A stretch of DNA of 15,137 nt. Origin: GCA-2699365 sp036160955 (GTDB lineage: Bacteria; Verrucomicrobiota; Verrucomicrobiia; Opitutales; Coraliomargaritaceae). The translations under genes were made by a program, and so were the position numbers. Each line of letters begins with the position of its first letter. The first letter of the stretch is position 1. The stretch is taken from positions 1-15,137 of the forward strand of contig JAYYDJ010000022.1 in the NCBI GenBank assembly GCA_036160955.1. The letters run 5' to 3'. Below the pieces are notes generated by a model that did no database searches, was not told the DNA's origin, and was given only the letters and a program-made list of their open reading frames with translations. Positions 7,428-15,137 of this stretch are shown piece after piece.

Positions 7428-10400
7428 ATGTTTCAAAAATGCGATGCTTTTAAGTATTTTTCTGGAATATTTGATAGGCCTTACCAATTAATTTTTTGTC
7501 TCATCACTATTGGTTTTTCTTTATCAGCATTTGGTAACGACGGTGCGAATGACTTTCAGGAAAAATCTTTCGAAGATGAAATCAAGTTAGATGAGATAAT
7601 CGGGTTGGGCCAAATTTCCGGCATAATTATTGATAGTGATACAGGTAATCCACTTCATGCCGTTGCTGTTATTATTGAAGGTACAGATTTTGGAACGATT
7701 ACTGACATTCAAGGTCAGTACACCTTTTCAGACATTCCAGCAGGTAATTACACTCTAACTTTCATTAAGTCTGGTTTCATTGAAACGAAAATTACAGGTA
7801 ATCAGATAGTGGCGGATGGAGAAACACAGCTAGATTTTGCTTTGCCTTCTCGTCCTATTGAGATGTCCGATGAAGTCTACGAATTGCAGGACTTTGTCGT
7901 TACTGCTGAAGAAGCAGTCAGCCAAAATGTCGAGCTACTCATGTATCGCCAATTATCAATAGCTTCACTAGAGGCCTTGAGCTCGGAAGATTTTGCAAAG
8001 TTTGCTGCATCTGATGCTGCTGAGGCTATTTCAAATATTAGCGGTGCGTCTCTTAATGACGGCAAATATGTTGTTATGAGAGGGTTAAATGATAGATATA
8101 ACACAACATTGGTGAATGGTGTTCGTCTCCCTAGCCCTGATCCGGATCGCAAGGCTGTAGCCATGGATATATTCCCTACTTCCCTCTTTGAGAGTATTGT
8201 CGCGCGTAAGACTTACACCTCCAATATGCCTGGCGAATCTTCTGGAGGTTCGATTGAATTGCGAACAAAAAGCGCGACAGAAGAACCATTTATTAAGTTT
8301 TCTGCCGGCTTTGGCCAACAATTAACTAGCGCTCAAACGGATAAGTATCTAGGTGATCCCGAACAGTCGGGTTACTCTAATTGGCTTAAGGGGAAGGATA
8401 GTGATAGAGGTTATTCGCTTGTACCAGGGAGTAAAAACTTCACGAGCAATTATCCAACTCAAGTAGGCGGAGTGGATTTTCCGCGGATGGCCCCAAATGT
8501 GCTAGCATTCCCAAAATTGGGAGACCGAAGTTACAGTCTAAGTGCGGGGAATAGTTGGCTGATAAATGATTGGCTTACCGTAGGTGCAGTTGTTGGACTC
8601 AAAACAGGAGAGAAAAAACGAACATCTTATAACGAGTTTTTCAAAAAGGAAATTAATGACAGCAAACTTACTGTAAAAGAGATTGCATTAGAAGCAAATG
8701 GAGGCGGGGTGGCTACCTCAGAAGAGGAATATTCATTATCAACATTAGGTGGGTTGAATGTCCAAATATCGGATCACTCTAGATTTGATTACACTTATTT
8801 GCAGGCGAAAACACTGTCTTCAAAAGCGACCTTCGCAGATTATAAGAAATTTGGGGAAGTTACTCTCTTCGAAACATCTACTCTGGATAATGAGTATCAT
8901 GATGTACGGGATATTGAATTACTCGCCCAAGATCGGATTTTAGAGGCGCATCAATTTTCAGGGGAGCACAAGTTTAAATTTTTGATGCAGAAAGAGTGGG
9001 ATTTTTCATGGTATCACACGGATGCATTTATGTCCCAAGGTGAGCCGGATATTCGTAATGTCGCTGAATTTTATCCTATGCAAGAATCTTTCGCCACTGA
9101 TCCAGGGCTGGAACCGCTGAGTCGTTACCAAAGGTTTACAGAACAAGATAGTACAATGCATGGCCTAAGCCTGAAGCAAGAGTTTAAGATTGGCGAAAAA
9201 GCAAGTGTCAGTTTTCAGTTAGGATACGATTCAGAGGATTCGGCAAGAGATTTTGAACAGTTAGAAATGCTAAATCAGGACGCAGGTTATGTTACGGATC
9301 CTTATTTTGGAGCGATGCCTTTTCCGGACGCAATTGGAATAACCACCATTAGTGAACCAGAGCGATTTCAAACGACCGTTGGCAGGATGAATGCTATGAT
9401 TGAGGAGATTTTTACCACTAACATCAATAATGCACAAAATGATTTAGTTGCCAGTCAGTCTAATTTAAATAACGCTCAGGCTAGTTACACAAACGCCGAG
9501 GCTGATTTTCTGAGTAAAAAAATAAATTTTGATACTGGTTTTATCGGCTTCGTAGAGCCTGGAACTGTGTACGATAATTTCACAAGCTCTAATACTTATA
9601 ACGAAGTGATTGTGAACCAAGAATTAGCGCTTCTTCAGCAAGGTTTGAAGCCTACAGAAGGTCTGGGTGGTCTTGATAAGCTAAATCAAGATTATGCCTT
9701 CGCAGCCTATGCCGAAAGTCTTTCGACGCTACTGCAGACAGACCTGAATACTGCTCAGAGTGCTTTAGACTCCGCAGACGATAATGCAGATTTAATTAAC
9801 AACGAGTTCAGCAATTATCGGAGAAGCATCTTCCCTTTGATACTTGCGCCCACAGTCAATATTGTCGATGTTGATTATCCTAGTTTTAGCTTTTTTGGTG
9901 ATGATGCCTATGTGCTTAATACTCCGAGAGGGTCTTCGCTGTATTCGGATCAAACGGTGCAGTCGGTTCAGTTTGACCAAGTTGGAGGCTACTTCCAGGC
10001 GAGTGGCCGAAATGAAGTAGAAAGTTTTTATGCCTCAGCAGATATAAAATTCAATGAGGTCCCATTTTTTAATTCAGTTCGTCTTTCATCAGGCCTGCGA
10101 AACGAATCGACAAATTTATTCTACAAGCTGGTCGCAAATGACGACGGAGAACCCAAACCAAGCTCGAATCTTGGCGGGAGCGTGAATCCTTTTGTTGAGC
10201 GCTTTGACCCAATTAATCAGACGGATCAACTCGGATACGTCTCTCTAATTTTAGAACCCATAGAGCAGATAAAGATTCAATTTTCTAAATCAACGACGGT
10301 AGCAAAGCCTACATTTCGAGAGATTGCGCCGTTCCCAATCTTTAATTTAGCAGATAGGAGTTTTGAAATTGGCAACCCAGGATTAGTTAAAAGGGTTAAC

Positions 10401-11258
10401 AGTGAAGATTCGCTTTATGTCTTGCCGGATGAATTTGCTGGCTTGGAAATAGCCGACGTCGAAAGTATGGATCTTAAGATTGAATACTTTACGCCTTTAG
10501 ATGGGGTGCTTTCTTTGGGGTATTTTGAGAAGGAAGTAGGCGCACCAATCGAACGTGTTTATGCTTACACTGCAGGTGGGGTGCCGGTAAATACCTTCAT
10601 CAACAATAATAATGATGCTGAGCTATCTGGGGTAGAGATTGAAGTGCAGCAGAATTTGGGAGTTTTCGACACATTGCTTGGTCCTCTTGGGGAAATGTTT
10701 ACTATAGGCGTAAATTATACTAAGATTAATGCTAAGGTTGAACGATCTATCTTCGAGCAGAACGCGCTCTCTAGTGCTAGGTTAGACTTAAGCGATCCGG
10801 ATACCTTTCAATCTGGTGGTAGCGGAGCAGAAAGGTCTCTTTACAACCAACCCGAATACATCGCTAATGCGTTTATTTCATTTGATTTAGAAAAAACAGG
10901 TACTAAGGTTACGCTATCGAATGGTTGGACGGGGCAACAACTTCAAAGAGCGGGCGGATTGGATAATGGGAAAGTCGGTGTTCCAGACTTATATTGGGAT
11001 GAATTTGCTGGTTTAAATCTCGCAATTGAACAAACTTTGGGTGAAAATTTAAAAATTAGTTTTTCCGCTAAGTATATAAATAAGCCAACTCGTAAACTCT
11101 TCGAAGATAGAACTTTATTTGATGAGATGGTTGACCAAAAAGTTTATGCCGACAGCTCAAATATCTACGATTCTTCTGTTTATGGTATTTATCAGAACTG
11201 GCGCTCACGCCAGCCAATAGACCCAACTTTCTCACTATCAATTAGCGGCTCATTTTAA
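7428..11258 (+). CDS. TonB-dependent outer-membrane receptor with carboxypeptidase-regulatory-like domain
   Basis: This 1276-aa protein would be an outer-membrane active transporter powered by TonB. It has a long signal peptide (hydrophobic 21-36, cleavage near AFG-ND), a carboxypeptidase-regulatory-like beta-sandwich (about 62-140) and a TonB-box-like ELQDFVVTAEE (152-162). The plug (about 170-285) includes MRGLNDRYNTTLVNGVRLPSPDPDR and ends with GGSIELRTK. The rest is beta-barrel, with the terminal Phe of SISGSF as the assembly signal. The PDPDR-type plug is typical of large receptors in Verrucomicrobiota, Bacteroidota and Proteobacteria. Two Asn/Gln/Ala-rich helical segments (about 654-700 and 740-800) interrupt the barrel and are unusual. 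Length is at the upper end for such receptors. A Pho-box-like promoter precedes the gene and a PiT-like permease follows, so a phosphorus-containing ligand is the best guess; the sequence alone does not show the substrate. Confidence 0.92.
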   Translation: MFQKCDAFKYFSGIFDRPYQLIFCLITIGFSLSAFGNDGANDFQEKSFEDEIKLDEIIGLGQISGIIIDSDTGNPLHAVAVIIEGTDFGTITDIQGQYTFSDIPAGNYTLTFIKSGFIETKITGNQIVADGETQLDFALPSRPIEMSDEVYELQDFVVTAEEAVSQNVELLMYRQLSIASLEALSSEDFAKFAASDAAEAISNISGASLNDGKYVVMRGLNDRYNTTLVNGVRLPSPDPDRKAVAMDIFPTSLFESIVARKTYTSNMPGESSGGSIELRTKSATEEPFIKFSAGFGQQLTSAQTDKYLGDPEQSGYSNWLKGKDSDRGYSLVPGSKNFTSNYPTQVGGVDFPRMAPNVLAFPKLGDRSYSLSAGNSWLINDWLTVGAVVGLKTGEKKRTSYNEFFKKEINDSKLTVKEIALEANGGGVATSEEEYSLSTLGGLNVQISDHSRFDYTYLQAKTLSSKATFADYKKFGEVTLFETSTLDNEYHDVRDIELLAQDRILEAHQFSGEHKFKFLMQKEWDFSWYHTDAFMSQGEPDIRNVAEFYPMQESFATDPGLEPLSRYQRFTEQDSTMHGLSLKQEFKIGEKASVSFQLGYDSEDSARDFEQLEMLNQDAGYVTDPYFGAMPFPDAIGITTISEPERFQTTVGRMNAMIEEIFTTNINNAQNDLVASQSNLNNAQASYTNAEADFLSKKINFDTGFIGFVEPGTVYDNFTSSNTYNEVIVNQELALLQQGLKPTEGLGGLDKLNQDYAFAAYAESLSTLLQTDLNTAQSALDSADDNADLINNEFSNYRRSIFPLILAPTVNIVDVDYPSFSFFGDDAYVLNTPRGSSLYSDQTVQSVQFDQVGGYFQASGRNEVESFYASADIKFNEVPFFNSVRLSSGLRNESTNLFYKLVANDDGEPKPSSNLGGSVNPFVERFDPINQTDQLGYVSLILEPIEQIKIQFSKSTTVAKPTFREIAPFPIFNLADRSFEIGNPGLVKRVNSEDSLYVLPDEFAGLEIADVESMDLKIEYFTPLDGVLSLGYFEKEVGAPIERVYAYTAGGVPVNTFINNNNDAELSGVEIEVQQNLGVFDTLLGPLGEMFTIGVNYTKINAKVERSIFEQNALSSARLDLSDPDTFQSGGSGAERSLYNQPEYIANAFISFDLEKTGTKVTLSNGWTGQQLQRAGGLDNGKVGVPDLYWDEFAGLNLAIEQTLGENLKISFSAKYINKPTRKLFEDRTLFDEMVDQKVYADSSNIYDSSVYGIYQNWRSRQPIDPTFSLSISGSF

Positions 11259-11313
11259 TGGATTCTCATATAATGGTTCTCACTATTTGAATTTTAATTT
11301 GCCTTACCTTTTT

Positions 11314-12387
11314 ATGTCCGAGATTTTCATGGTATTAGGTTTCGCTCTAGCAGCCTACGCAGTGGTTGCGAATGATTCCATACAAGCTTTAGGAACATTC
11401 ATGGCATCTAATTCGAAGCGTCCGTGGTGGATTCTTTGGGGTTGGATTTCCGGCATTATGGTAGCTACAGTCACTTTTGGTTGGATTTCTAATGGTGGTG
11501 ACCCTGCATTTGGTAGATTGGCAGCAGCTGGCAAAAATATTCCACACCCTTTTGAATACGGAGGTATTTTTACTTGGGCGTTTATTCTGCCACCTCTTGT
11601 GCTTGTAATTTTAACTAGAAGAGGAATACCCGTAAGTACCTCTTTGTTAGTTTTAACTGCGTTCAAAGGTATGGTATCTTTTCAGCAAGGCCAAGATCCG
11701 AAGGCCGCAGTTGATTTATTCAGTGCAATGATGAGAAAGTCATTAGTCGGCTATGCAATTGCATTTGCTCTTGGTTTAGTAATATTTTATTTAGTATTAG
11801 CTTTATTTGAGCATCGAATTAGCAAAGAAGGTAAGACAAAAAATAAGGTACACCCATACTGGACTATTTTTCAGTGGCTTTCTACAGGGTTTCTTTGGTC
11901 AATGTGGTTGATTCAAGACTTAGCTAACATCTTTGCTTATCTTCCTCGAAACCTGACATGGTGGGGTCTAGCTTTATCACTCGGGGGGATGGTTCTTCTA
12001 CAAGGGTACCTGTTTAAAGAAAAAGGTGGGAAGATTCAACGGATTGTTACGGCTAAGACTAATACGATGGACGTGCGCTCTGCTACCTTTATAGATTTTT
12101 TCTATGGAATGGTGTTATTATTTTTCAAGGTTGATTATATTCCTAAGTTGTTCGATATGCTTAATATGACACTACCCTGGCCGCAAAAGATGCCTATGAG
12201 TACCACTTGGGTTTTTCTTGGCCTTTTAGCTGGGCGAGAGATTGGCTTAGCTTTGAAAATAGGGATTCGAAGCAAGAAAAAAGTTGTTAATATGGTATTT
12301 TCAGATGCTGGGAAGGCTTTCGCGGGTTCTGCTATTGCAGTTATATTAGCAATTTTCTTACCTGTAATTATGAGTATAGGTAATTAG
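11314..12387 (+). CDS. Divergent PiT/PHO4-family inorganic phosphate permease (putative)
   Basis: This protein is 357 aa from ATG 11314; a TTG at 11287 would add 9 residues, but ATG fits the start of the first membrane helix better. It is polytopic, with about 9-10 hydrophobic segments. PiT permeases are two inverted halves, each with an ND-type motif and a PxSTT loop, and both can be traced here. The first half has VVANDSIQALGTF (about 18-30) and GIPVSTS (104-110). The second has QDLANIF (about 201-207), a degenerate ND motif, and MPMSTTWVFLG (about 293-303). This supports inner-membrane ion-coupled phosphate uptake, although the Gln in place of the second Asn and the poor overall match mean another anion is possible. 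It lies 55 bp after the TonB receptor with no terminator between, so they are probably one operon covering both membranes. Confidence 0.72.
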   Translation: MSEIFMVLGFALAAYAVVANDSIQALGTFMASNSKRPWWILWGWISGIMVATVTFGWISNGGDPAFGRLAAAGKNIPHPFEYGGIFTWAFILPPLVLVILTRRGIPVSTSLLVLTAFKGMVSFQQGQDPKAAVDLFSAMMRKSLVGYAIAFALGLVIFYLVLALFEHRISKEGKTKNKVHPYWTIFQWLSTGFLWSMWLIQDLANIFAYLPRNLTWWGLALSLGGMVLLQGYLFKEKGGKIQRIVTAKTNTMDVRSATFIDFFYGMVLLFFKVDYIPKLFDMLNMTLPWPQKMPMSTTWVFLGLLAGREIGLALKIGIRSKKKVVNMVFSDAGKAFAGSAIAVILAIFLPVIMSIGN

Positions 12388-12605
12388 CTTTCAATTAAGA
12401 CGTTGCAAATCACTCAAGTACATCTTCCACAATTCCTGGGTGCGAAGTAAAGAGCAGATTTACCGGTATTGAGAGCTTAGTTTTTACTCAGTGTGTTACT
12501 TGCACTTACATAATTTAAATTCGTGGTCTAGGCCTTTTAGGTAAGAAAATTTAAGTATTTAAGCGAAGTTTTTTGAATTGGTTAATTTAACAGAACTTAA
12601 CCCAT
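12388..12605. other. Non-coding part of the 309-bp gap after the PiT-like gene
   Basis: AT-rich sequence with no open frame of note, no tRNA-like fold and no strong terminator hairpin that I can find. The functional part of this gap appears to be the promoter element at 12606-12650. Confidence 0.45.
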
Positions 12606-12650
12606 TTGTCACAGTGTCACCACGAAAATGTCACAATTTAATAGTAGAAT
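12606..12650 (+). promoter_or_regulatory. Pho-box-like TGTCAC elements and -10 upstream of the 522-aa secreted protein
   Basis: TGTCAC occurs three times: 12607-12612, 12615-12620 and 12629-12634. The first and third are exactly 22 bp apart, twice the 11-bp PhoB pitch; the second is out of that register. The fuller first copy, TTGTCAC, differs by one base from the TTGTTAC units at 7305. TAGAAT (12645-12650), a 5/6 match to TATAAT, starts 11 bp after the last element, where a PhoB-dependent -10 is expected. A start near 12657 would give a leader of about 40 nt. Regulation by the neighbouring PhoB is inferred. Confidence 0.5.
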
Positions 12651-12696
12651 GTGGTCGAATATCAAGTTCATCAACTTATCAATCTAACTAAACAAT

Positions 12697-14265
12697 ATGA
12701 AAAAATCGTTAATTACATCGTCATTATTATCTGTGCTTGTATCGGTAGCTTCAGCGGCAATCGTCAAAGTCAATTCGGACATTACAGAGGATACGACTTG
12801 GGACGCAGCAAATGAGTATATTTTACAGGATATTATCTATGTACGAAATGGTGCGACTTTGACAATTGATCCGGGAACTGTTGTTCGTGGTGAACCAAAG
12901 TCTGGGTCTACTTCTTACGATCCAGGTGCTCTAGTAGTAACACGCCAAGGTCAAATTGATGCAGTTGGGACTCCCAATAATCCAATTATTTTCACTACTG
13001 CTAAGGTTACTACTACGGTTGACTACTCTACTGACCTCGATTATAGTGGTCTAACGTTCATTGATGCGAATCCAAGTACATCTCCTTTGACTCCAGGTGC
13101 AGGTTTCTCCACCACTGCGGGTGATACAACACACACAGCGGAACAATATCGTGGCCTTTGGGGTGGGGTGATCATTCTTGGTAATGCACCTACTAACATC
13201 ATGGATGTAGCAAATGGAACAATCGTCAAAACCACCAAAAATACTCGCACTGATCTAGATGATGTTTTTGAAGGATTTATTGAAGGTCTCGACCCGAATG
13301 ACATCGGCTCTAATTACGGGGTATACGGAGGAAGTAACCCTAATGATAGTTCTGGTTCATTTAAATATGTTTCTATCCGCCACGGTGGTACTAATATAGC
13401 CGCTGACAATGAAATCAATGGACTCACTATGGGCGGTGTTGGATTTGGCACGCTTATCGAATATGTTGAAGTTTACTGTAATGATGACGACGGTTTCGAA
13501 TGGTTTGGTGGTACGGTAAATTCCCGTTACTTAATCTCTCTATATAACAATGATGATTCCTTTGATATTGACGAAGGATTTACCGGCCTAGGGCAATTCT
13601 GGTTCTCCCTGCAACTCGATGATGGAGCTAATGGTGACCACGGCGGTGAACACGATGGTACGAACGGGAACTTCGATAATGCAGATCTTGGCTCTATAAA
13701 TGGCCATACTATTGCAGGTACCGGTGATAAAGGCTTTGGTATCCCGGTTGCTTATCCAACCATCTATAATGCTACTTATGTTTCTGCAGGAAAGGGGGAT
13801 CAAATGCTCAAGTTTGAAGACTCCTTTGGATGTAACTATTACAATTCTGTATTTGTTGGTTCCGCTGATGAAATGGTTAATGCAAGTGGAACGGACATGG
13901 ATGACCGTATCTCTGCCGGTGACTGTGATTTTGTGAGTAACTCTGTGTTCTACAATATCAATGGCAATACTGGAACATTAGACAGCGCTGACTTATCAGA
14001 CAACGCTGTAATACAGGCTAAACTAGCTTCTAATGGTAATCTATACAATGGCACAAACCCATTCAATACTTTAACTAATGCTTCTGTACGTGCAGACGTA
14101 GATCCACGCGTTAGTTCTGCTACTCTCGGTGGGGCTGTCACATTAGAGCCAGTAACTGCAACGTTCTTCATCACTGCTGGTTATTTAGGTGCCTTCAATC
14201 CAAGTGAATCAGATTTTTGGTCTGATGGTTGGTCAGTATTCTCTGCAAACGTAGATAGCAAGTAA
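12697..14265 (+). CDS. Secreted Asp/Gly-rich beta-repeat protein (family often seen with TonB receptors)
   Basis: This 522-aa exported protein has a classical signal peptide (K2-K3, hydrophobic 5-19, cleavage SASA-AIV near residue 21). The N-terminal part, ITEDTTWDAANEYILQDII then GATLTIDPGTVVRGEP (about 29-67), and the central GLWGGVIILGNAP, FKYVSIRHGG, DDDGFEWFGGTVN (263-275) and DDSFDIDEGF (286-295) match, from memory, a broad family of secreted proteins in Bacteroidota and Verrucomicrobiota. In Bacteroidota these often carry a type IX secretion tail; no such tail is seen here. Repeated short beta strands with Asp/Gly turns suggest a right-handed beta-helix with possible calcium sites (inference). 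The molecular role is unknown. A Pho-box-like promoter precedes it, and another secreted-protein gene follows after 67 bp, possibly in the same transcript. The start lacks a Shine-Dalgarno sequence but is fixed by the signal peptide. Confidence 0.85.
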   Translation: MKKSLITSSLLSVLVSVASAAIVKVNSDITEDTTWDAANEYILQDIIYVRNGATLTIDPGTVVRGEPKSGSTSYDPGALVVTRQGQIDAVGTPNNPIIFTTAKVTTTVDYSTDLDYSGLTFIDANPSTSPLTPGAGFSTTAGDTTHTAEQYRGLWGGVIILGNAPTNIMDVANGTIVKTTKNTRTDLDDVFEGFIEGLDPNDIGSNYGVYGGSNPNDSSGSFKYVSIRHGGTNIAADNEINGLTMGGVGFGTLIEYVEVYCNDDDGFEWFGGTVNSRYLISLYNNDDSFDIDEGFTGLGQFWFSLQLDDGANGDHGGEHDGTNGNFDNADLGSINGHTIAGTGDKGFGIPVAYPTIYNATYVSAGKGDQMLKFEDSFGCNYYNSVFVGSADEMVNASGTDMDDRISAGDCDFVSNSVFYNINGNTGTLDSADLSDNAVIQAKLASNGNLYNGTNPFNTLTNASVRADVDPRVSSATLGGAVTLEPVTATFFITAGYLGAFNPSESDFWSDGWSVFSANVDSK

Positions 14266-14332
14266 CTACAAAGATTTCGTTTGTTGGGCAGACGCTCGGC
14301 AGGCACAGTCTTGAAAATATAATTATATAATA

Positions 14333-15137
14333 ATGAAGAAAATACTTCAAATACTAAGTTTTGTAACTCTCTCAGTCGCTACTTTGAACGCTCAAGGTAT
14401 TATTGCAGGCTGGGATTTCGAAGATGTTCCAGCCCTTGACACAGCCGTTAATGGTTATGCGGCAGAGAAAACTGCCATAAACAATGGGGTTACCACTTCT
14501 GGTAGCATTTTAACTTCCTTGACGCAGGGTTCACAGGTTAGTTTTGCAGCTAACGGTAATGCAGCGTCTGATCCTGGGTTTAGTGATGGATTCGATCAGA
14601 CTACGACTGATCTATTTGGTGGTAGTGAAACTGGCCAGCAATCTCTCAACTTTACTGCAGGCAGTTCCTTCAATGTCGTCTTTAACTTCTCCAATTCCTA
14701 CGATGTAATTATTAATGCAGACTGGCTTACTGAAGTTACTGGAGGTGCAACTGATATCCTCGACGTTTCCTATAGTTCTGACGGTGGATCTACTTGGACT
14801 TCTTACAACAAGGCTGAAGGTGAATATGTTGCACTTGGTAACTCATCTGGCTGGACTGAATCCGGCAGCGACGCAGGTGGATTTCTCAGTTTAGTTTCTA
14901 CTCAGACCGACATGACCATTGACCTCACCTCTGTTACTGATGTAAGCAGCATCGTCAATGCTATCCGCTTTGAGTTTAGGGGCCTCTCGGTCAGTGAGCG
15001 TGTAGGTCTTGATAACATTCATATTAGTGGTATTGCAGTAAGCAGCTCTGCTGGAGATGATACTACCGGAGATGATACTACCGGAGATGATACTACCGGA
15101 GATGATACTACCGGAGATGATACCACCGGAGATGATA
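14333..15137 (+). CDS. Secreted beta-sandwich-like protein with GDDTT repeat (3'-truncated by window edge)
   Basis: The frame from ATG 14333 is open to the right edge, 268 codons, with no stop. A signal peptide is clear (MKKILQILSFVTLSVATLNAQ, cleavage after NA or AQ). The mature start IIAGWDFEDVP, the middle DVSYSSDGGSTWTSY and the end of the domain, RVGLDNIHISG (about 224-234), give a single beta-sandwich/jelly-roll-like domain of about 210 residues, of the sort found at the front of modular secreted enzymes and adhesins. From residue 241 the protein consists of GDDTT units, an acidic linker that probably leads to a further domain outside the window. The function cannot be told from the visible part. 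A perfect TATAAT (14318-14323) lies too close to the ATG to be a likely -10, so cotranscription with the preceding gene (67-bp gap) is favoured. Confidence 0.8.
   Translation, partial: MKKILQILSFVTLSVATLNAQGIIAGWDFEDVPALDTAVNGYAAEKTAINNGVTTSGSILTSLTQGSQVSFAANGNAASDPGFSDGFDQTTTDLFGGSETGQQSLNFTAGSSFNVVFNFSNSYDVIINADWLTEVTGGATDILDVSYSSDGGSTWTSYNKAEGEYVALGNSSGWTESGSDAGGFLSLVSTQTDMTIDLTSVTDVSSIVNAIRFEFRGLSVSERVGLDNIHISGIAVSSSAGDDTTGDDTTGDDTTGDDTTGDDTTGDD
15053..15137 (+). repeat. 15-bp in-frame tandem repeat (GDDTT), continues past window
   Basis: Five full copies of ggagatgatactacc start at 15053, 15068, 15083, 15098 and 15113, then 10 bp of a sixth at the edge. Copies 1-4 are identical; the fifth has one silent change (ACT to ACC). 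The unit length is a multiple of three, so gain or loss of units keeps the frame. Confidence 0.95.

Noticed and set aside
7877..8321. Long minus-strand reading frames inside the receptor gene, and similar antisense frames in other genes
   Set aside because: They lie wholly opposite strongly supported genes, and their translations show no domain-like features.
12697..14265. Type IX secretion tail on the 522-aa protein
   Set aside because: Bacteroidota relatives often carry one, but this protein ends soon after a WSDGWSVF motif with no sorting domain.
14318..14323. Perfect TATAAT just before ATG 14333 as a promoter
   Set aside because: No -35 match at the right distance and it lies 10 bp from the start codon; the AT-rich leader explains it better.
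15053..15137. Short tandem repeat as a possible CRISPR array
   Set aside because: Units are directly adjacent without spacers and encode an in-frame GDDTT peptide repeat.

Overview
The window looks like a chromosomal segment of a Verrucomicrobiota bacterium, probably of the Opitutae/Puniceicoccales type. The main reason is the first gene, which has the C-terminal signature and length of Verru_Chthon cassette protein A, a family known essentially only from that phylum. The AT-rich composition and a TonB-dependent receptor with an N-terminal carboxypeptidase-regulatory-like domain agree with this. All supported genes lie on the + strand.

Layout. (1) Positions 1-3857: the end of a Verru_Chthon (pseudopilin-type) cassette, consisting of a left-truncated protein A and a small secreted protein of unknown function. 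(2) Positions 4101-7010: a PhoB-like response regulator and a PhoR-like histidine kinase overlapping by 4 bp, then an exported protein with a possible thioredoxin-like fold but no CXXC. (3) Positions 7011-12387: a 417-bp intergenic region ending in a three-unit, 11-bp-periodic TTGTTAC repeat, followed by a 1276-aa TonB-dependent receptor and, 28 to 55 bp later, a divergent PiT/PHO4-family membrane permease. (4) Positions 12388-15137: a second promoter region with TGTCAC elements, a 522-aa secreted beta-rich protein, and a secreted beta-sandwich-like protein that runs off the right edge inside a perfect 15-bp (GDDTT) tandem repeat.

Working hypothesis (inference): positions 4016-15137 form a phosphate-limitation locus. 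PhoBR would sense starvation and activate promoters that carry Pho-box-like direct repeats with the E. coli-type 11-bp pitch. The TonB receptor would bring a phosphorus-containing ligand across the outer membrane, and the PiT-like permease would carry phosphate across the inner membrane. The two secreted proteins would act at the surface or outside the cell. No pst, phoU or phosphatase gene is visible. Most starts here lack a clear Shine-Dalgarno sequence, so start calls rest on signal peptides and family expectations.
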